From contig CAYNLG010000098.1 in NCBI GenBank assembly GCA_964397995.1, forward strand, positions 1 through 11,824: 11,824 nucleotides of DNA. Reading direction: 5' to 3'. Position 1 is the stretch's first letter, and the number at the start of each line of letters is the position of its first letter. The position numbers were made by a program, and so were the translations under genes. The notes beneath the pieces are model-generated. The model saw nothing but the letters and a program-made list of their open reading frames with translations, had not been told where the DNA came from and made no database searches. This document shows, piece after piece, positions 1-8,008 of this stretch. Source of the stretch: CAYNLG01 sp964397995. Its GTDB lineage: Bacteria; Planctomycetota; Phycisphaerae; FEN-1346.

Positions 1-30
1 CAGCCCTTGCGATGCCACTTTCCACCCCCT

Positions 31-67
31 GTTGCGTTTCAGAGTTGAATCCGCAAGCAATGGAAAC
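31..67 (+). repeat. Single CRISPR-repeat-like element, possible relic of a second array
   Basis: This 37-base stretch begins GTTGCGTTTC and ends GCAATGGAAAC. That resembles the common 36-37 bp repeats of many type I and III arrays, which start GTTGC or GTTTC and end ATTGAAAC, often with an ATCC-loop-GGAT stem before the end. The left half of such a stem (GAATCCGCAAG) is present, but the right half is degenerate. Bases 1-30 would be the end of a spacer cut off by the window edge. The 3' part overlaps the codons of the glycoside hydrolase relic (Ser-Phe-His), so some of the likeness may be chance. Only one copy is visible and it is unrelated to the repeat of the main array, so the call is weak. 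Confidence 0.25.
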
Positions 68-774
68 TCATGATATCGGCATTGGCCGCGTGGACCGCAT
101 TGATGGTCCTCCGCTTGTGCACGTTGGCGCCAGTGGTCAGGGGCTGGGAGGGATCGACCTCTCGGGCCCATTCCCAGGCGGCACGGAGCAGCGGGATCGA
201 CTTCTCCCCCATGCCCTAGTTGCCCGGCTCATTGTAAAGGTCCCAGAGCAGCACGCGAGGGGCGTCCTGGAAGTGGCGGATCACCCCCTGCACGTAGCCT
301 TGCAGGCGCGCGCTCGCCATAGGCCAGGGTCCCGTTGCCGAAGGCTTGCACGATGTCCAAGCCAGGTCCCTGGGTCCATCCGGAGTTGTGCATGCCCGGG
401 CAGGGGTCGGGCTGCTTGCCCAGGCGCGGGCTGCCCTTGTGGCAATCGTCGAGGAAGACAAACATGGGCCGCATACCGTGATCCGCACACAGGTCGAGGA
501 AGCGGCCGATCCTCGCCAGCAGGCCTTCGGGGTCAATGGTGTACACCAGGTCGTGCAGGTATACCCGCAGCGCGTTCATCCCGAGGTCCCGGGCCCAGCC
601 CAGTTCCTGGTCGATCGTCCGGGGATCGAAAGACTCCCTTTGCCACATCTCAATCGGGTTGATCGCCGTCCGCGGCAGGTAGTTGCACCCCACCAGCCAC
701 GGCTGGGCCTCATGCCATGCCGTGATCCTCTCGAGCGTCCAGCGTCCCGGAACAGTCGGCTCGGCGCAAGTCAT
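42..774 (-). pseudogene. Decayed glycoside hydrolase (clan A, cellulase/xylanase-like), 5' part
   Basis: Read on the - strand from the ATG at 774-772, preceded by a GAGGAG ribosome site, this looks like a GH-A type TIM-barrel hydrolase. It has WLVGCNYLPRTAINPIEMW, then LGMNALRVYLHDLVY, then MRPMFVFLDDCH. The acid/base motif region LWDLYNEPGN appears only after a frame change within the GC run at about 303-318 (one base gained or two lost). An in-frame TAG at 218-216 follows directly after NEPGN. The same frame then continues with family-like sequence (SIPLLRAAWEWAREVDPSQP, ending in MSFHC), after which likeness stops and a TGA falls at 41-39. The rest of the barrel, including the nucleophile, is not in view. 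Two independent lesions make a dead gene more likely than one sequencing error. It lies opposite to the cas operon and has no evident role in it. The exact GH family is uncertain. Confidence 0.7.
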
Positions 775-1220
775 CGGATCGATGCTCCTCGCACGAAACC
801 GAGTTGCCGTCGGGGGAACATGGCGGACCATTCTACCGCAGCCGGACCGATTCGCCATGCTCCTCGTCAGGCGTTCGCGCGCCCGATGGCGAGGATGTAC
901 CGCCCTCGTTGTTTTAGACGCTTCGTTGCCGGTAATCATGCCGCGGTCTCCGGACGGCAACTGCGCACGGTGGCGAGGGAGGCGGATCCGAAGAGGCAGA
1001 GGAAAGCTTGGCAGCAGATGGATTGGACCGCGGCCAACTTTTCTCCGCCTGGTGCGACCGTCCCTGCCATACCCTTCTCGTATACTGTGCCGTGGGTGAT
1101 GTAGTGCCAGAGCGCCGCCCTTGCCAGGCGGGACTCCGAGAGCAGGGCTACCGGCCTATTGCAGTGGGCGCAAACAACCATATACTAGCCCTTGTTTGAG
1201 CCTTTTCTATTGGGGGCGCA
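775..1220. other. Intergenic region between hydrolase relic and cas operon
   Basis: No convincing gene is seen in this stretch. It contains a 7+7 bp inverted repeat (GTTGCCG at 925-931 with CGGCAAC at 955-961) with a 23-base interior. It also has two identical TATACT hexamers, at 1081-1086 and 1181-1186. The second is the better promoter candidate for the cas genes. An 81-codon frame on the - strand (1181-936) begins MVVCAHCNRP but has no recognisable fold and no clear ribosome site, so I did not call it. Confidence 0.5.
1159..1186 (+). promoter_or_regulatory. Candidate sigma-70-type promoter for the cas operon
   Basis: TTGCAG at 1159-1164 and TATACT at 1181-1186 are separated by 16 bases. 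The -10 box is close to consensus; the -35 box matches only its first three bases. It would start transcription about 70 bases before csb1, giving a leader that contains the mini-ORF at 1221. This is inferred from sequence alone, and the host's promoter consensus is unknown. Confidence 0.35.
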
Positions 1221-1250
1221 ATGTCAAGGGAGCAAACGCACTTCAACTAA
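1221..1250 (+). CDS. Candidate 9-codon upstream ORF before csb1
   Basis: ATG at 1221 lies six bases after a run of five G (1212-1216), a good ribosome-site spacing. It encodes MSREQTHFN and stops with TAA at 1248-1250. The stop overlaps the AAAGGA ribosome site of csb1, so a ribosome ending here would sit on the csb1 initiation region. It could be a coupling or attenuating leader peptide, or only chance, as short frames are common. No family is recognisable. Confidence 0.25.
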   Translation: MSREQTHFN

Positions 1251-1261
1251 AGGAACACGTC

Positions 1262-2464
1262 ATGCCCGCGAGCAAGAGTCTGGACCTGCTGAACCTGAAG
1301 GTCATTAGTGAGGCCGTGGCTGGAAGCGCCTGCGCTTTCCGTTGTCGATCCACGCTGCAGCCGGCCGGCGGCGCGGGCGACAAGGTCTTCCCGCCGACCT
1401 ACGCTGGGGCTAAGTACGCGACCGAACGCCGGCGCATCCCTGGCCGCGAAGAACCGGTCGAGTGCGTTCTGCTCGACTCGGTCCAGTCGCAGGCCAACCG
1501 GATGGAGGAAGCCCTGCAGGCGGAAGTCGACGTAGGCCGGCTCACGATCCCGGTGATCGAGGTCGACTTCTCGGGCGAAGACCTGCCGGCGGAGATCGGC
1601 AAGGTAACCAGTCTGCAGGCGCCTCACCGCGTTGCCGACGCCATCCTCCGCGACAGCTTACTGGACGGCAAACTGTTCCGCCAGAGCGACCTCGGTAAGC
1701 GCTTGGACGACGTCAGCCTGGCCAATGCGACGGCGCTGTACGATCTGTGTCCCACGGCCCTCGTCTTCGGCATGTGGGACTCCACGGGGCCCAAGGGCGG
1801 CTTGGGAGCGAAGTTCCAGCGGGTGATGGTAAGCGAGATCGTCGGGGTCGACGCTGTCTGCGGCGTCAAGACGAGCAGCCGGATCGATCCGCTCCAGATA
1901 CGGGCCACCGTGAAGGTGACCCGTGAGGGACCGTCTTGGGCTGTGGCAGACGACCCCGGTGCCAAGGGCACGCTGGCACCGTCCGAGGTGAACCATGGCA
2001 ACATACCGCCCGACATCGCCGAAGGCGGCGTCACCATCGCGGAGGCAGAACAGACAATCGTCCTCTCGCTCCCGGCCTTAAGGCGGCTTCACCTCCCGAT
2101 CAACGGCAATACCAGCGCGGAGGTCGATACCGCCGGCCGCACCGTCCTTGCGGCCCTGGGCCTTTACGCCGCGGCTCTGGCCGCCGAGAAGGGCCTCGAC
2201 CTGCGGTCGCGGTGCCTGCTGTGGCCGACTGGAGCGATGGAGTGGGAGCTGCTGGACAGCCCGACCGGGGACCCCGTCACGCTGAAGGTTGAGGCGGACG
2301 CGGCGAAGGGGGTCCTGGATGCGGCTGTGGCCGCCGCTGAGAAGCTGGGGCTTAAGTGGCGGAAGGAGCCCTTGGTCTTGAAGCCGTCCCCCCAGCTCGT
2401 GGAGCTGGTTCGGAGGAGCCAGACCTTGGCCGCTGCTGAAGGCGGCGACGAAGGGGATGAATGA
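1262..2464 (+). CDS. csb1: Csb1, Cas7-group backbone protein of type I-G Cascade
   Basis: This 400-residue protein is the GSU0053-type Cas7 of subtype I-G. Several copies line the crRNA spacer and form the curved backbone of the effector (seven in the T. sulfidiphilus complex). Family signatures seen are VFPPTY (42-47), LLDSVQSQANRMEEAL (70-85), SLQAPHRVADAILRDS (117-132), FGMWDSTG with a Gly-rich stretch and KFQR (169-187), and SEVNHGNIPP (241-250). The C-terminus ends in a low-complexity acidic tail. The start at 1262 is chosen because AAAGGA precedes it by about seven bases and MPASKSLDLL fits the family; the frame is open upstream to 1121, but that part is not conserved-looking. It is the first gene of the operon, and its TGA overlaps the csb2 ATG in ATGA. 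Confidence 0.93.
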   Translation: MPASKSLDLLNLKVISEAVAGSACAFRCRSTLQPAGGAGDKVFPPTYAGAKYATERRRIPGREEPVECVLLDSVQSQANRMEEALQAEVDVGRLTIPVIEVDFSGEDLPAEIGKVTSLQAPHRVADAILRDSLLDGKLFRQSDLGKRLDDVSLANATALYDLCPTALVFGMWDSTGPKGGLGAKFQRVMVSEIVGVDAVCGVKTSSRIDPLQIRATVKVTREGPSWAVADDPGAKGTLAPSEVNHGNIPPDIAEGGVTIAEAEQTIVLSLPALRRLHLPINGNTSAEVDTAGRTVLAALGLYAAALAAEKGLDLRSRCLLWPTGAMEWELLDSPTGDPVTLKVEADAAKGVLDAAVAAAEKLGLKWRKEPLVLKPSPQLVELVRRSQTLAAAEGGDEGDE

Positions 2465-4056
2465 TGTTCGCCCTCGGAGTGCGATACCTGACTGGCTACG
2501 CTGTGGCCACGGATGTCTCCGACCGCGCGCTGGCCGAATGGCCACCGCATCCTGCTCGGATCTTCATGGCCTTAGCGGCCGCCCACTTCGAGACGGATGG
2601 AGGCGGCCGCGAGCGGGAGGCGCTCGAATGGCTTGAGCGGCAAGGTGTGCCGGCCCTGAGAGCGAGCGCGGCAGATCTCCGCGACGTCGTCACCCACTAC
2701 GTGCCCGTGAACGATGCCGCCGTCCCGACGAGGGTCAGGGCGGACGCCAAGCCCAAGTCGATCCGCGCTGGGCTGGCCGTTCTACCTTCACACCGGCCGA
2801 AGCAGGGAAGGGCCTTCCCCCGTGTTCGTCCACATGAGGACACCGTTTACCTGGTCTGGCCCGAGTCGAAACCGGACGCCGCGTGCCGCGCGTCGCTTGA
2901 GTCCCTGTGCGAGAAGGTGACGCGAATCGGCCACTCGTCTTCGTTCGTCCAGATGTGGGTCGAGGAATCCCCCCCGGAGGCCAACCTGCTGCCTGACGCA
3001 AGCGGCGACATCCGCCTCCGGGTCATCGGGGAAGGTGTCCTGGGTTACCTGGAGACCCAGTACAACAGCGAGGCGGTGGTCGTCTACGCTGAGCTCAAGA
3101 AGCGCCTCGGGGAGGCAGAGGGGAAGTCACGGAAGGCGATCCAGGCCGAGATTGACCGGAGGTTCCCGCACGGGGAACCAACGTCATTGCGGCCCGTGAT
3201 CAGTCTATGGCAGCCTTATCGTCCGGCCGAGGCCAGTCGGCCAACCGGCGAACCGGCTTCCGGCGCATTCGCGAGGGACCTGCTTGTCCTGGCGGTGCAG
3301 GAGGGTCCCGTCGTCGGACTCGAGACGACATGGTCACTCCTTACGGCCCTGCGAGATACGATCCTGACCACTTGCGACCCCACGCCGGAGTGGCTCAGCG
3401 GCCATCAGGCCGATGGCTCGCCTTCCGAGGCGGCACACCTGGCGCTGCTACCCTTGGCGTTCGTGGGGCACCCGCACGCCGACGGGCACCTGCTGGGCGT
3501 CGGCCTGGCCTTCCCCAAGGACGTCAGGCCACGCGAACGCGGCGCTGGGCTCCGCGGCCTCTTCTACGACGCAGCCGGACGTGCGGTTCGCGTGGTGGTC
3601 CGGCTGGGGCCACTCGGCACTTGGGCATTCGTGCGCGAAACCCGCAACTCACCGCCTCTGGCCCTGCGAAGCAGCACGTGGACGGGGCCTGCCCGGACCT
3701 GGGCCACGATCACCCCGCTGGTCCTCGACCGGCATCCCAAGGCCGACTACCGCAAAGAAAGGGCACAATGGCATCGGGCAGTCGCCGCCGTCATCGGCGA
3801 GAGCTGCACACGGCAGGGACTACCGGTGCCGATTGGTGTCGAGGTCGGCCGGACCTCCTGGCATCGCGGGGTCCCCCGCGCAGTCCCCGGCAAGACGGGC
3901 TTCGCGCTGATGCCCACCAAGCGCGGACAGCACGCGCGGCAGCAGGTGCATGCCCGGCTCACGTTCGCCGAGGACATCGAGGGACCGCTCCTGCTCGGGG
4001 CCGGACGGTACCGCGGATACGGCGTCTGCAAGCCACTGGACGGGGGAACGCCATGA
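2461..4056 (+). CDS. csb2: Csb2, Cas5-Cas6-like crRNA-processing subunit of type I-G
   Basis: This 531-residue protein belongs to the GSU0054 family, which in type I-G combines Cas5-like and Cas6-like RAMP parts. It cuts pre-crRNA at the repeat hairpin and remains on the crRNA 3' end. The N-terminal part shows EWPPHPARIFMALAAAHF (26-43) and RIGHSSSFV (155-163). The C-terminal part has the family hallmark FVGHPHADGHLLGVGLAFP (334-352) and closes with the RAMP glycine-rich loop GPLLLGAGRYRGYG (508-521). Histidines at 336, 338 and 342 lie in the hallmark, but I cannot tell which residue, if any, is the nuclease base. An AAGGGG site just before the start and a double ATG (2461, 2464) favour coupled initiation. 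It overlaps csb1 by 4 bp and cas3 by 4 bp. Confidence 0.92.
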   Translation: MMFALGVRYLTGYAVATDVSDRALAEWPPHPARIFMALAAAHFETDGGGREREALEWLERQGVPALRASAADLRDVVTHYVPVNDAAVPTRVRADAKPKSIRAGLAVLPSHRPKQGRAFPRVRPHEDTVYLVWPESKPDAACRASLESLCEKVTRIGHSSSFVQMWVEESPPEANLLPDASGDIRLRVIGEGVLGYLETQYNSEAVVVYAELKKRLGEAEGKSRKAIQAEIDRRFPHGEPTSLRPVISLWQPYRPAEASRPTGEPASGAFARDLLVLAVQEGPVVGLETTWSLLTALRDTILTTCDPTPEWLSGHQADGSPSEAAHLALLPLAFVGHPHADGHLLGVGLAFPKDVRPRERGAGLRGLFYDAAGRAVRVVVRLGPLGTWAFVRETRNSPPLALRSSTWTGPARTWATITPLVLDRHPKADYRKERAQWHRAVAAVIGESCTRQGLPVPIGVEVGRTSWHRGVPRAVPGKTGFALMPTKRGQHARQQVHARLTFAEDIEGPLLLGAGRYRGYGVCKPLDGGTP

Positions 4057-7028
4057 AGCTGCAGCCGAGCCAATTCGCGGCCTATTTCCGCGAGATGTGG
4101 GGCCAAGACCCCTTTCCGTGGCAGCAGCGTCTTGCACGCGAGGTATGCGAGGGCGCATGGCCGTCCGCCATCGACCTGCCAACGGCAAGCGGGAAGACGG
4201 CCTGCCTTGATATCGCGGTCTTCGCCTTGGCCGTTCAGGCAGAACGTCCGCCAGCACGGCGGACAGTCGGCCGCCGGCTCTTCTTCGTAGTGAACCGTCG
4301 CGTCATCGTGGATGAAGCCCACGAGCGCGCGCTTGTTGTCGCACGCCGGCTCTGCGAAGCGCTGCCCGGGTCCGTCCTGTACGACGTCGCCGGGGCGCTC
4401 CGCCTGCTGAGCGGTGAGCCGGATGGTCCGCCTCTCGATGTGGCGATCCTCCGTGGCGGCATCTACCGGGACAACCGCTGGGTTCGTTCGATCACCCAGC
4501 CGACGATCATCACCAGCACCGTCGACCAGGTCGGCTCGCGCCTTCTGTTCAGGGGATACGGCGTCTCGGAAGGTGCACGGCCGCTGCACGCCGCCCTGGT
4601 CGCCAACGACTGCCTGATCCTGGTCGATGAGGCCCACATCAGTCAGCCGTTCATGCAGACGCTGGCGGCTGTCGGACGGTACCGCGGCGCCCCATGGGCC
4701 AAGCGACCTGTCCTCGCACCAGCACGCGTCGTACCGATGACCGCAACGCCCGGGGACCAGTCCGGGGCGGTTTTCCGGTTGGCCGGCGACGACCGGTGTC
4801 ACGCCATCCTTGCGGCGCGGCTGAATGCGCCCAAGCCCGCCCGCCTTGTCACGGTGCCCTCGGCCAGAGACAAGAAGGCCACTGACACCCTCGCCAAGGC
4901 CCTTGCCGGTCAGGCAGCGGGCCTTCTTGATGCTGGTCGCCGAAACATCGCCGTCATCGTCAATCGGGTTGCTACGGCCCGCCGCACGCACGAGCAGTTG
5001 CGGGCAACCCAAGGCAACGAGGCCGACATCCATCTGGCGATCGGGCGCATGCGTCCCCTGGACCGCGATGACCTGACGGCGGCCATCCAGAGGCGCGTCG
5101 GCAAGAGCCGCCAGGAGGGTGAGGCCCTGAAACCCCTGTTCGTCGTGGCGACACAATGCCTGGAGGTAGGGGCGGACTTCGATTTTGACGGCTTGGTCAC
5201 CGAGTGCGCGTCGCTCGACGCGTTGCGCCAGCGGTTCGGCCGGCTGAATCGCACGGGTCGGCCTATCGACGGCCGAGGCGTCATCCTTGCCGGTCCTGAT
5301 CACGAAGGTGGCGACGACCCGATCTACGGCTCCGCCCTCGCGGCGACCTGGAAGTGGCTCAATGCTGTGGCGGTTGACGGCCCAGTTGATTTCGGGATCA
5401 GCGCCATGGAGAAGCACCTCGACGGTGTTGAGCTCGCGCCGATGGTGGCACCACGACCCGAAGCGCCGACGATGCTGCCCGCCTACGTCGATATATGGGC
5501 CCAGACGAGTCCCGCACCCGTGCCCGAACCGGATCTCGGCCTCTTCCTGCACGGCCCCCAGCGCGGCGAGCCCGACGTCCAGGTATGTTGGCGGTCCGAC
5601 CTGCCGGCCGAGGCCGACGGCGAAGCGTGGGCACAAGTGGTGAGCCTCTGCCCCCCCTCATCCCCCGAATGCATGCCCGTGCCGATCGGCGTCGTCCGCT
5701 CATGGCTGGCCATGCGGGATGTCTCCGACGAGGTGCGCGGGGACACGTTCGGCGCGGTGGCGCCGGAACCCCCGAAGGAAGCCGACGGCGGTGGAGAAGT
5801 GAGGCGCGTCGCCCTGGCTTGGCGGGGCCTTTCCGGCAGCAGGATCGTCCGTCGGCCCGGAGACGTTTTGCCGGGCGATACACTCGTGCTGCCGACTGGT
5901 TCGGAAGGCTGGTCTGTCTTCGGCCATATCCCCGCCTTTGCGGGGACGGCGGACGCAGCCGATCAGGCCGACGTTGCGGAACGAGCCTTCCGCGCATCCC
6001 ATGGCCGAGCCATCATGCGACTGACGTCGGCCCGGTTGAGAGGCTGGCCTGAGTCCGAGCACCAGTCGCTGCTGAGCGCGTGGGCCGTTGATCCCGAGGC
6101 CGACTTGCCGATGAACGAGTTGCGTAAGGCTCTCCTCGGGGTGGCCCAAAGCCTGTCCTCAGACTGTGCGGAAGCCGTGACGCTGCAGGAACTCGCCTCT
6201 CGCAAGCTGGGCCTCCTCTATGATCGCTACCCGAGCTCCGGCCGTGGCGTTGTCCTCGTCTCCCGCCGCCGCGTTCTCCCTGACAACTCGCTCCTGCCGG
6301 CGATGGACGACGGCGAAGACCAGGTCTCCCGGGTCGCGCGCCGCCAACCGGTGTCGCTGGACGACCACTCCGAGCATATCCTCGACGAGGTGCGCCGGTT
6401 GCTGCCCCTTCTGCCGGTGTCTGAATGGGAAGAAGCCTTATCTGCCGCCGCCCGCTTGCATGACTTTGGCAAGGCCGACGAGCGGTTCCAGGCCTTGTTG
6501 CTCGACGCCAGCCCGACGGATGTCTGGGCGCAGCCCGCGCTATGGGCCAAGTCGGCACAGATGCCCGCGACGCGCGCACGCCGGGCCGCCGCCTTCCAAC
6601 GCAGCACGTTGCCGAAGGGCTTCCGGCATGAGATGCTCTCAGTCCAGTTGGTCGAGGCGGCGGACGAGTTGCTTCCCGCGGACCCGCTGCTTCGCGATCT
6701 GGCGCTTCACCTGGTCGCGAGCCACCATGGCCACGCCCGCCCCTTCGCCCCGGTCGTCGCCGACGACGCCCCACCCGCGGTCACGGTCAGCTTGCCGGGA
6801 ACGAAGGTCACGCTGACCCCGGAACAGCGAGCGACTCACCCGCCACACCGGCTTGATTCGGGGATTGCCGATCGCTTCTGGTCCCTGACGCGACGGCTCG
6901 GCTGGTGGGGGTTGGCCTACCTGGAGGCGGTGCTTCGCCTGGCTGACCAATGCGCCAGCAGGCGAGAGGAGGCGAGCGAGCCGGCGAGGAGCGTCGGTCC
7001 GCGAGAGACACAGGAGGCAACCCGATGA
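4053..7028 (+). CDS. cas3: Cas3 helicase-nuclease with C-terminal HD domain (type I-G)
   Basis: This 991-residue enzyme is recruited to the R-loop by the effector and unwinds and degrades target DNA. The superfamily 2 helicase comes first: Walker A PTASGKT (43-49), DEAH (192-195), MTATP (229-233), a TQCLEVGADFDFDG stretch (367-380) and motif VI QRFGRLNRTGR (393-403). A spacer region of about 350 residues follows. The HD nuclease is at the C-terminus: H772 in DHSEH, HD at 803-804 in RLHDFGKAD, H859, HH at 891-892 and D964 in LRLADQ. In most type I systems HD is N-terminal; the C-terminal order is typical of I-G. The start at 4053 overlaps the csb2 stop (ATGA) and follows GGGGGA. The frame is open back to 3207, but that stretch is csb2 read out of frame. 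All key motifs look intact. Confidence 0.94.
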   Translation: MKLQPSQFAAYFREMWGQDPFPWQQRLAREVCEGAWPSAIDLPTASGKTACLDIAVFALAVQAERPPARRTVGRRLFFVVNRRVIVDEAHERALVVARRLCEALPGSVLYDVAGALRLLSGEPDGPPLDVAILRGGIYRDNRWVRSITQPTIITSTVDQVGSRLLFRGYGVSEGARPLHAALVANDCLILVDEAHISQPFMQTLAAVGRYRGAPWAKRPVLAPARVVPMTATPGDQSGAVFRLAGDDRCHAILAARLNAPKPARLVTVPSARDKKATDTLAKALAGQAAGLLDAGRRNIAVIVNRVATARRTHEQLRATQGNEADIHLAIGRMRPLDRDDLTAAIQRRVGKSRQEGEALKPLFVVATQCLEVGADFDFDGLVTECASLDALRQRFGRLNRTGRPIDGRGVILAGPDHEGGDDPIYGSALAATWKWLNAVAVDGPVDFGISAMEKHLDGVELAPMVAPRPEAPTMLPAYVDIWAQTSPAPVPEPDLGLFLHGPQRGEPDVQVCWRSDLPAEADGEAWAQVVSLCPPSSPECMPVPIGVVRSWLAMRDVSDEVRGDTFGAVAPEPPKEADGGGEVRRVALAWRGLSGSRIVRRPGDVLPGDTLVLPTGSEGWSVFGHIPAFAGTADAADQADVAERAFRASHGRAIMRLTSARLRGWPESEHQSLLSAWAVDPEADLPMNELRKALLGVAQSLSSDCAEAVTLQELASRKLGLLYDRYPSSGRGVVLVSRRRVLPDNSLLPAMDDGEDQVSRVARRQPVSLDDHSEHILDEVRRLLPLLPVSEWEEALSAAARLHDFGKADERFQALLLDASPTDVWAQPALWAKSAQMPATRARRAAAFQRSTLPKGFRHEMLSVQLVEAADELLPADPLLRDLALHLVASHHGHARPFAPVVADDAPPAVTVSLPGTKVTLTPEQRATHPPHRLDSGIADRFWSLTRRLGWWGLAYLEAVLRLADQCASRREEASEPARSVGPRETQEATR

Positions 7029-7999
7029 ACCGAGAAGGGCGCCCGGCCGGACTTGTTCTACAGGGCCTCGATGGTGCGAATCCTCTGGCCTTCCTGGCCG
7101 CGTTGGGCACGCTCCGCACCCTGAGCCGGTTCTGGCCGAACCAGAACGTCCGGATGGCGTGGAAATTGGAGGGTGCCGCATGGCGACCGGCGCTTTCTCG
7201 AGATGGCGACCTCGGCGAAGAACAAATCGTCGGCCCCTTGCTGGACTACAACGGACTCCTGGTGTCGGCCTCGACCAAAAAGGAAGCCGAATGCTTCAAC
7301 ATGGCGGCGCTGGGCGATATCATCGGTGTCAGCCCGGGAGAGTTCGACAAGTTTGCGCGGAGGGCGTTTTGTTACGCTAAAGTCCACGGCGCGTCGCCTG
7401 CCGGCAAAGAGCCGCTCGACTTCGTGGCCGCCTATGGTTCCAGTGCCTGCCTCAGCGACAAGGGCAAGATTGAGCCGACGCAACTGAGCTTCGCCAATGG
7501 CCAGAGCGGCCAGAGCCTTCTGAAGTCCTTCCGGGAGCTGCGCGACGGGCTGACCAAGGAACACCTACTTGCGGCATTGTACCGCCCGTGGACGTACACC
7601 GACCCCAGGCCAACCCTTCGATGGGACCCGGCTGACTGTCGCCCTTACGCCCATCTGGCAACGGATCCCGGCAACTCCAGGACCACGCCGATCCGAACCA
7701 TGCGGGGGGCGAACTACCTGGCCTTCCTGGGGCTGCCCCTCCTGCCGTCTGTGCCAGCAGCGCAAGGCATCAGGACCACGGGGTTTACACGGAGCGGCCG
7801 ACAATGGGCCTGGACATGGCCAACCTGGGAATGCCCACTGACTGTCAACGGCGTCGGGAGCCTCCTGGCACTCTCCGACCTTCAAGCGGACACGCCTGAC
7901 CACATCCGCCTGAGGCGGCTGGGCGTGGCCCAGGTCTTCCGTTCTCGCCGCTTCAGCTACCAGAAGGGCATCTACTTCTCGCCGGCCACGTGTGTCTGA
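7025..7999 (+). CDS. cas8g: Cas8g-type large subunit (GSU0052 / 'Cas3-extension' family)
   Basis: This 324-residue protein sits where type I-G loci encode their large subunit. The N-terminus, LQGLDGANPLAFLAALGTLR (12-31), is the signature shared by Csx17/GSU0052-like proteins. Further family-like segments are LSFANGQSGQSLL (154-166), YRPWTYTDPRPTLRWDP (186-202) and TMRGANYLAFLGLPLLPSVP (225-244). In the studied T. sulfidiphilus complex, Cas8g spans the belly of the effector and binds Cas3 stably, which would suit the position right after cas3. The start at 7025 overlaps the cas3 stop (ATGA) and has a perfect AGGAGG seven bases upstream. It is short for a Cas8, but the frame shows no break, so I read it as a compact form and not a truncation. 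The family is fairly sure; the exact name is less so. Confidence 0.82.
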   Translation: MNREGRPAGLVLQGLDGANPLAFLAALGTLRTLSRFWPNQNVRMAWKLEGAAWRPALSRDGDLGEEQIVGPLLDYNGLLVSASTKKEAECFNMAALGDIIGVSPGEFDKFARRAFCYAKVHGASPAGKEPLDFVAAYGSSACLSDKGKIEPTQLSFANGQSGQSLLKSFRELRDGLTKEHLLAALYRPWTYTDPRPTLRWDPADCRPYAHLATDPGNSRTTPIRTMRGANYLAFLGLPLLPSVPAAQGIRTTGFTRSGRQWAWTWPTWECPLTVNGVGSLLALSDLQADTPDHIRLRRLGVAQVFRSRRFSYQKGIYFSPATCV

Positions 8000-8008
8000 G
8001 GGGGTGCC

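Noticed and set aside
41..55. TTGAATCC resembling a tRNA T-arm, possible attachment site
   Set aside because: The T-loop lacks the usual TTCGA pattern, no acceptor stem or other arms can be built, and no integrase or direct repeat is present.
346..1104. 252-codon + strand frame opposite the hydrolase relic
   Set aside because: It is antisense to a gene with clear glycoside hydrolase segments and shows no family of its own.
936..1181. 81-codon - strand frame beginning MVVCAHCNRP
   Set aside because: The CxxC start hints at a zinc site, but there is no second metal pair, no clear ribosome site and no recognisable fold; it also covers the likely cas promoter.
1121..1261. 47-codon N-terminal extension of csb1
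   Set aside because: No ribosome site at 1121, sequence unlike Csb1, and it would include the likely promoter.
3207..4052. 282-codon N-terminal extension of cas3
   Set aside because: This stretch is csb2 read in another frame; the ATG at 4053 has a ribosome site, the ATGA overlap and a normal helicase beginning.
3747..5636. 629-codon - strand open frame opposite csb2 and cas3
   Set aside because: It lies wholly opposite well-supported genes, has low-complexity Arg/Gly/Pro-rich sequence and matches nothing I recognise; long antisense frames are expected in GC-rich coding DNA.
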